From assembly GCA_035653295.1 (NCBI GenBank), contig DASRCB010000398.1, positions 1 through 34,796 of the forward strand: a stretch of 34,796 nt of DNA, written 5' to 3'. The translations under genes and the position numbers were made by a program. This DNA comes from DASRCB01 sp035653295. GTDB lineage: Bacteria > Acidobacteriota > Terriglobia > Bryobacterales > Bryobacteraceae. Positions 32,380 to 34,796 of the stretch are shown here, in pieces (position 1 is the stretch's first letter; each line of letters opens with the position of its first letter). The notes beneath the pieces are model-generated. The model did no database searches and was not told the DNA's origin. It was given only the letters and a program-made list of their open reading frames with translations.

Positions 32380-32610
32380 CTACGCCGCCAGCAGGAGATT
32401 ATCGCAGACCTCGGCGATCATGATGCGGGTACCCTTGGGAACCAGGGCACGAACGGCGACGCAAAGAGACTGGGCGTCCCCTGCCCAGTCCACACCCCAC
32501 GTACTCGAGATGAGGGGCGGAGCTTTCAAGCCGTTTACGAGTTGGTCAGCAGGTCCGCTCGGCGGATGGTCGGCGTACTCGACTGCGATGAGATACGATC
32601 CTGTGTTCAT
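32380..32610 (-). CDS. Small SinR/Cas2-like protein upstream of the cas operon
   Basis: The 76-residue product is read from ATG 32608-32610, with GGGAGGA seven bases upstream; an open frame extending to 32808 reads as low-complexity shadow. The order is strand (GSYLIAVEYA), helix (GPADQLVNGLKA), then LISSTWGVDWAGDAQSLCVA, VRALVPKGTRIMIAEV. The sequence S-T-W-x-V, a short helix, R-x-x-V-x-K-G-x-R-x-x-I-x-E-V matches SinR-like proteins, which share the ferredoxin-like fold of Cas2 and VapD. It lacks the Asp of Cas2 in the first strand. Same strand as csb1, 100 bases apart with a hairpin between. Function unknown; a regulator or accessory of the CRISPR locus is possible, and so is a chance neighbour. 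Confidence 0.6.
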   Translation of the reverse strand: MNTGSYLIAVEYADHPPSGPADQLVNGLKAPPLISSTWGVDWAGDAQSLCVAVRALVPKGTRIMIAEVCDNLLLAA

Positions 32611-32857
32611 GGGCGTTCCTCCCGTTGAGGCCGCCGCCGAGGACGCGGTAACGTGAGTGTATGCGACTGTCTGTTCCGGCCTCGGTCGGAGTGGGCGGTT
32701 TCGGGGCCTTGCTTCCGGCGGGGCCCGAGATGTTGGCAACGGAATGCCATCGATGAAATCCTGCTTGAGGCTTTGAATGCCGCAACGCGACCAGCAATAC
32801 TGGATCATGGCGCGGCGACTCTAACGCTCAACGAAAGGAGGCACTTACCTCCTGGTC

Positions 32858-33979
32858 GTGCAAAATGCGAAGAATCGGCTGTTCGGGTTCTTTGTTGCAA
32901 CTATCGGCGCCCTTGGCCCGCAGGGTCCGACAGGACCAGTCGGTCCGCAAGGTATTCAGGGACCGCCCGGCGCCGCCGGACCACAGGGTCCGCAGGGCAT
33001 TCAAGGCGTGACTGGGCCCATTGGCCTTACTGGGCCGCAGGGCCAGACGGGGCCGCAGGGAGCCGCGGGCCTCACGTGGCGGGGGCCATGGGCCGCCGGC
33101 CAAAGCTACGCGAAGTTTGATGCCGTGAGCTGGAACGGGTCGGCGTGGATTAACAGCACCGACGCAAATCAGAACCAGCCGGATGCACAGGGGAGCGGAT
33201 GGACGCTGCTGGCAAGCGTGGGGGCGAAGGGCGATCCGGGACCGAAGGGCGACACCGGTCCGCAGGGAGTGAAGGGCGACACAGGCGCCCAGGGCCCACA
33301 GGGAATCCAGGGCCTGAGTGGACCACAAGGACCGCAGGGCGCGACGGGTGCGACCGGAGCGCGGGGCCCGCAGGGTCCACAGGGCCCGGTCGGCGGCCTG
33401 TCGGGTATCGCGCAATTCTCTTCTGATGGGACATTTACTGTTCCCGCGGGCGTGACGCGCATCGAGGTGGAGATCTGGGGAGCCGGCGGGCCCGCTGGAT
33501 CGACGACTGCGTCCCCGGGCGCCGGCGGTGGCGGGGGCGCCGGAGGTAATTACATACATGCGTTTCTGCCCGTTTCGCCGGGAATGGCATTGGGCATTTC
33601 CAGCTCTTTCAGTGGACTGACAGCGGTCACAGAATCGGAGCCGGGCGAAACGTTCGCGGTCGTGTACGCGGCCAATGGCGGGCGCGGGGGCGATGGCGGA
33701 GACTGCAACACTCCGGGTTCCGGAGGCGGTCCCGGGCATGCCTTTGACGGGTCCGGTGGCGGCGCCGTCTCCGGAGCTCAGGGTGTCATAGTTCGGCTCG
33801 GCAGCTCCGGAAGCAGCGGTCAGAACTGCTTTGCAGGTCTCTTCGGACATCCGACGTCCGGCGATCCGGGAACGGGTGGAAGCGGTGCGCCAGGACTCAG
33901 TGGCGCCCCGCCGGGAACGGGCCAGGGCGGCGGGTCCAACGGCCCGGCCGGCGCTCCATACGTTCTCATCAAATGGTGA
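32858..33979 (+). CDS. Collagen-like, glycine-rich surface or fibre protein
   Basis: This 373-residue protein starts at GTG 32858; AAAGGAGG lies 17-24 bases upstream, farther than ideal, so the true start is uncertain. A hydrophobic N-terminus (RLFGFFVATIGAL) could be a signal. Gly-x-y collagen repeats (GPQGPTGPVGPQGIQ) cover about 20-70 and 123-180. Between them is a carbohydrate-binding-like domain with evenly spaced aromatics (WRGPWAAGQSYAKFDAVSWN). The C-terminal half is a phage-fibre-like Gly-rich domain (TFTVPAGVTRIEVEIWGAGG, later GGGGGAGGNY). It is divergent from the small gene and cas operon. A cell-surface or phage tail-fibre origin is possible. Confidence 0.75.
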   Translation: MQNAKNRLFGFFVATIGALGPQGPTGPVGPQGIQGPPGAAGPQGPQGIQGVTGPIGLTGPQGQTGPQGAAGLTWRGPWAAGQSYAKFDAVSWNGSAWINSTDANQNQPDAQGSGWTLLASVGAKGDPGPKGDTGPQGVKGDTGAQGPQGIQGLSGPQGPQGATGATGARGPQGPQGPVGGLSGIAQFSSDGTFTVPAGVTRIEVEIWGAGGPAGSTTASPGAGGGGGAGGNYIHAFLPVSPGMALGISSSFSGLTAVTESEPGETFAVVYAANGGRGGDGGDCNTPGSGGGPGHAFDGSGGGAVSGAQGVIVRLGSSGSSGQNCFAGLFGHPTSGDPGTGGSGAPGLSGAPPGTGQGGGSNGPAGAPYVLIKW

Positions 33980-34730
33980 CCCGGTTCACCCCACGAGGAA
34001 GCCAGGTACAGGAATTACATTTCTCCGTTCGGCCTACGCGACCAGCAACGTGCATTTTTACCGCAGCAGGTACGCCTGACGGGTCACACCGCTGACGTCT
34101 GGGTGCTGAACAATTTTGGCGGCAACCGACACCTCTGGCCTGCCGGTGTCGGTCTGCCGCAGGTCGCGATACGTCGTCCTGACGCGGTGGTGTTCCCTGG
34201 CAGACGACGCGCTGAGCAGTTCGGACAAGGAGCGCATGCACGACTTCCTGTCCACGATTCGTCGTGCGGCGGCGCCACGGGAGGCCGTGAATATGCCGGC
34301 GGGGGGCCGTTTTGTCGCGGTCTTCCCTTATCCGGTGCGAACCCGTCCGCACTGAACATCACACGCCGAGCGCGAGGACTCCGGGCAACCTGATTCTTCC
34401 CGGCGCACAGACGGTGACGGTTTGGGGTTCGCCGAAGTTGATATCCCTTTATAACTGGAAATAGTGGAACGGGCCCGCGGGCTGGCTTCAGGTCACACCA
34501 GGTTCGTGCGCGGCGTACGGGTTTGCTCCCATGACTAATATGCGTTGTCGCCGCCCATCGCCGGCCCCGCGCCCGGGTGGACCAGTTCAGCGCCTCTCGC
34601 GCATTGCAGGGGCGCCGGTGGAGTCCGAACCCGTACGGCCTAGCGCTCTCACCAACGGGTGAATCATGGGAACTCGAGCATGGTCCGCGCGGTGGCCTCT
34701 CAGGCCGAAAGCGTTTGCGTTTGTTCTCCC
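33980..34730. other. Stretch without a recognised gene
   Basis: Several short frames exist, none with a known domain. The plus-strand frame at 34116-34355 contains a plausible helical stretch (LADDALSSSDKERMHDFLST) with good codon use but no start context. Another frame ending TAG at about 34468 reads NLILPGAQTVTVWGSP, reminiscent of the end of a surface or fibre protein. These look like decayed coding fragments. No RNA gene or repeat array was seen. Confidence 0.4.
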
Positions 34731-34762
34731 GGCCTCTAACCGGAGAGGCCGTCAGTTTTCTT
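34731..34762 (+). terminator. Hairpin followed by a T-rich run
   Basis: GGCCTCT (34731-34737) and AGAGGCC (34744-34750) form a 7-bp stem with a 6-nt loop, followed by GTCAGTTTTCTTT. This is a modest Rho-independent terminator on the plus strand, presumably for whatever gene lay in the decayed stretch before it. Confidence 0.5.
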
Positions 34763-34796
34763 TACAATCACGACTCGGCCGTCAGCCTGGCTTAGC

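Noticed and set aside
32828..33850. 340-residue minus-strand frame opposite the collagen-like gene
   Set aside because: It is the antisense of Gly-x-y codons; the plus strand shows true collagen repeats and a structured C-terminus.

Overview
The window is a GC-rich bacterial accessory region. The best guess at the host is an Acidobacteriota of the Solibacter/Bryobacter kind. This is inferred from a long TIG/IPT surface protein, Rhs fragments, recombinase-in-trio genes and DUF3489/DUF2924 cassettes; there is no rRNA or housekeeping gene to confirm it. No tRNA or rRNA gene was recognised.

Left part (1-15211) is a stack of mobile elements and the genes they broke. The window opens inside the end of an IS21-family element (1-87), which abuts a tyrosine recombinase carrying an internal amber stop (69-1025). 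A phage terminase remnant follows (1228-1452), then a DUF3489 / DUF2924 / serine recombinase / two-small-gene cassette (1565-5377). The cassette ends exactly where a 5'-truncated, frameshifted BACON-TIG-Big2 surface protein begins (5378-8976). After a membrane-anchored protein comes an Rhs core fragment, cut at about 9776 by a second serine recombinase + HTH + DUF5372 module. That module is followed by two intact tyrosine recombinases and the stump of a third (RIT-like trio). A perfect 34-bp palindrome sits between the RIT genes and the DUF5372 gene.

Middle part (15212-21617) starts with a complete 3.39-kb IS21-family element that carries a third, translationally coupled gene after istA and istB. 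Its first 87 bp are identical, in inverted orientation, to window positions 1-87, so 88-15211 lies between two inverted IS copies. Beyond it are a second Rhs fragment, a truncated XRE regulator, a DUF6572 protein and a 5'-truncated Rhs toxin gene with a closely spaced downstream gene, probably its immunity partner.

Right part (21626-32610) is a complete type I-G (formerly I-U) CRISPR-Cas locus, all read leftward: csb1 (Cas7), csb2 (Cas5-Cas6), cas3 with a C-terminal HD domain, csb3 (Cas8-like), cas2, a cas4-cas1 fusion, a probable leader and 27 repeats with 26 spacers. The genes overlap or nearly touch, as expected of one operon. The 36-bp repeat contains a perfect 20-nt palindrome. Just upstream of csb1, in the same direction, is a 76-aa gene whose pattern resembles the SinR/Cas2 ferredoxin-like fold; it is the best candidate here for an undescribed CRISPR-linked component.

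The right edge (32858-34796) holds a collagen-like, glycine-rich protein and about 0.8 kb with no gene I can defend.
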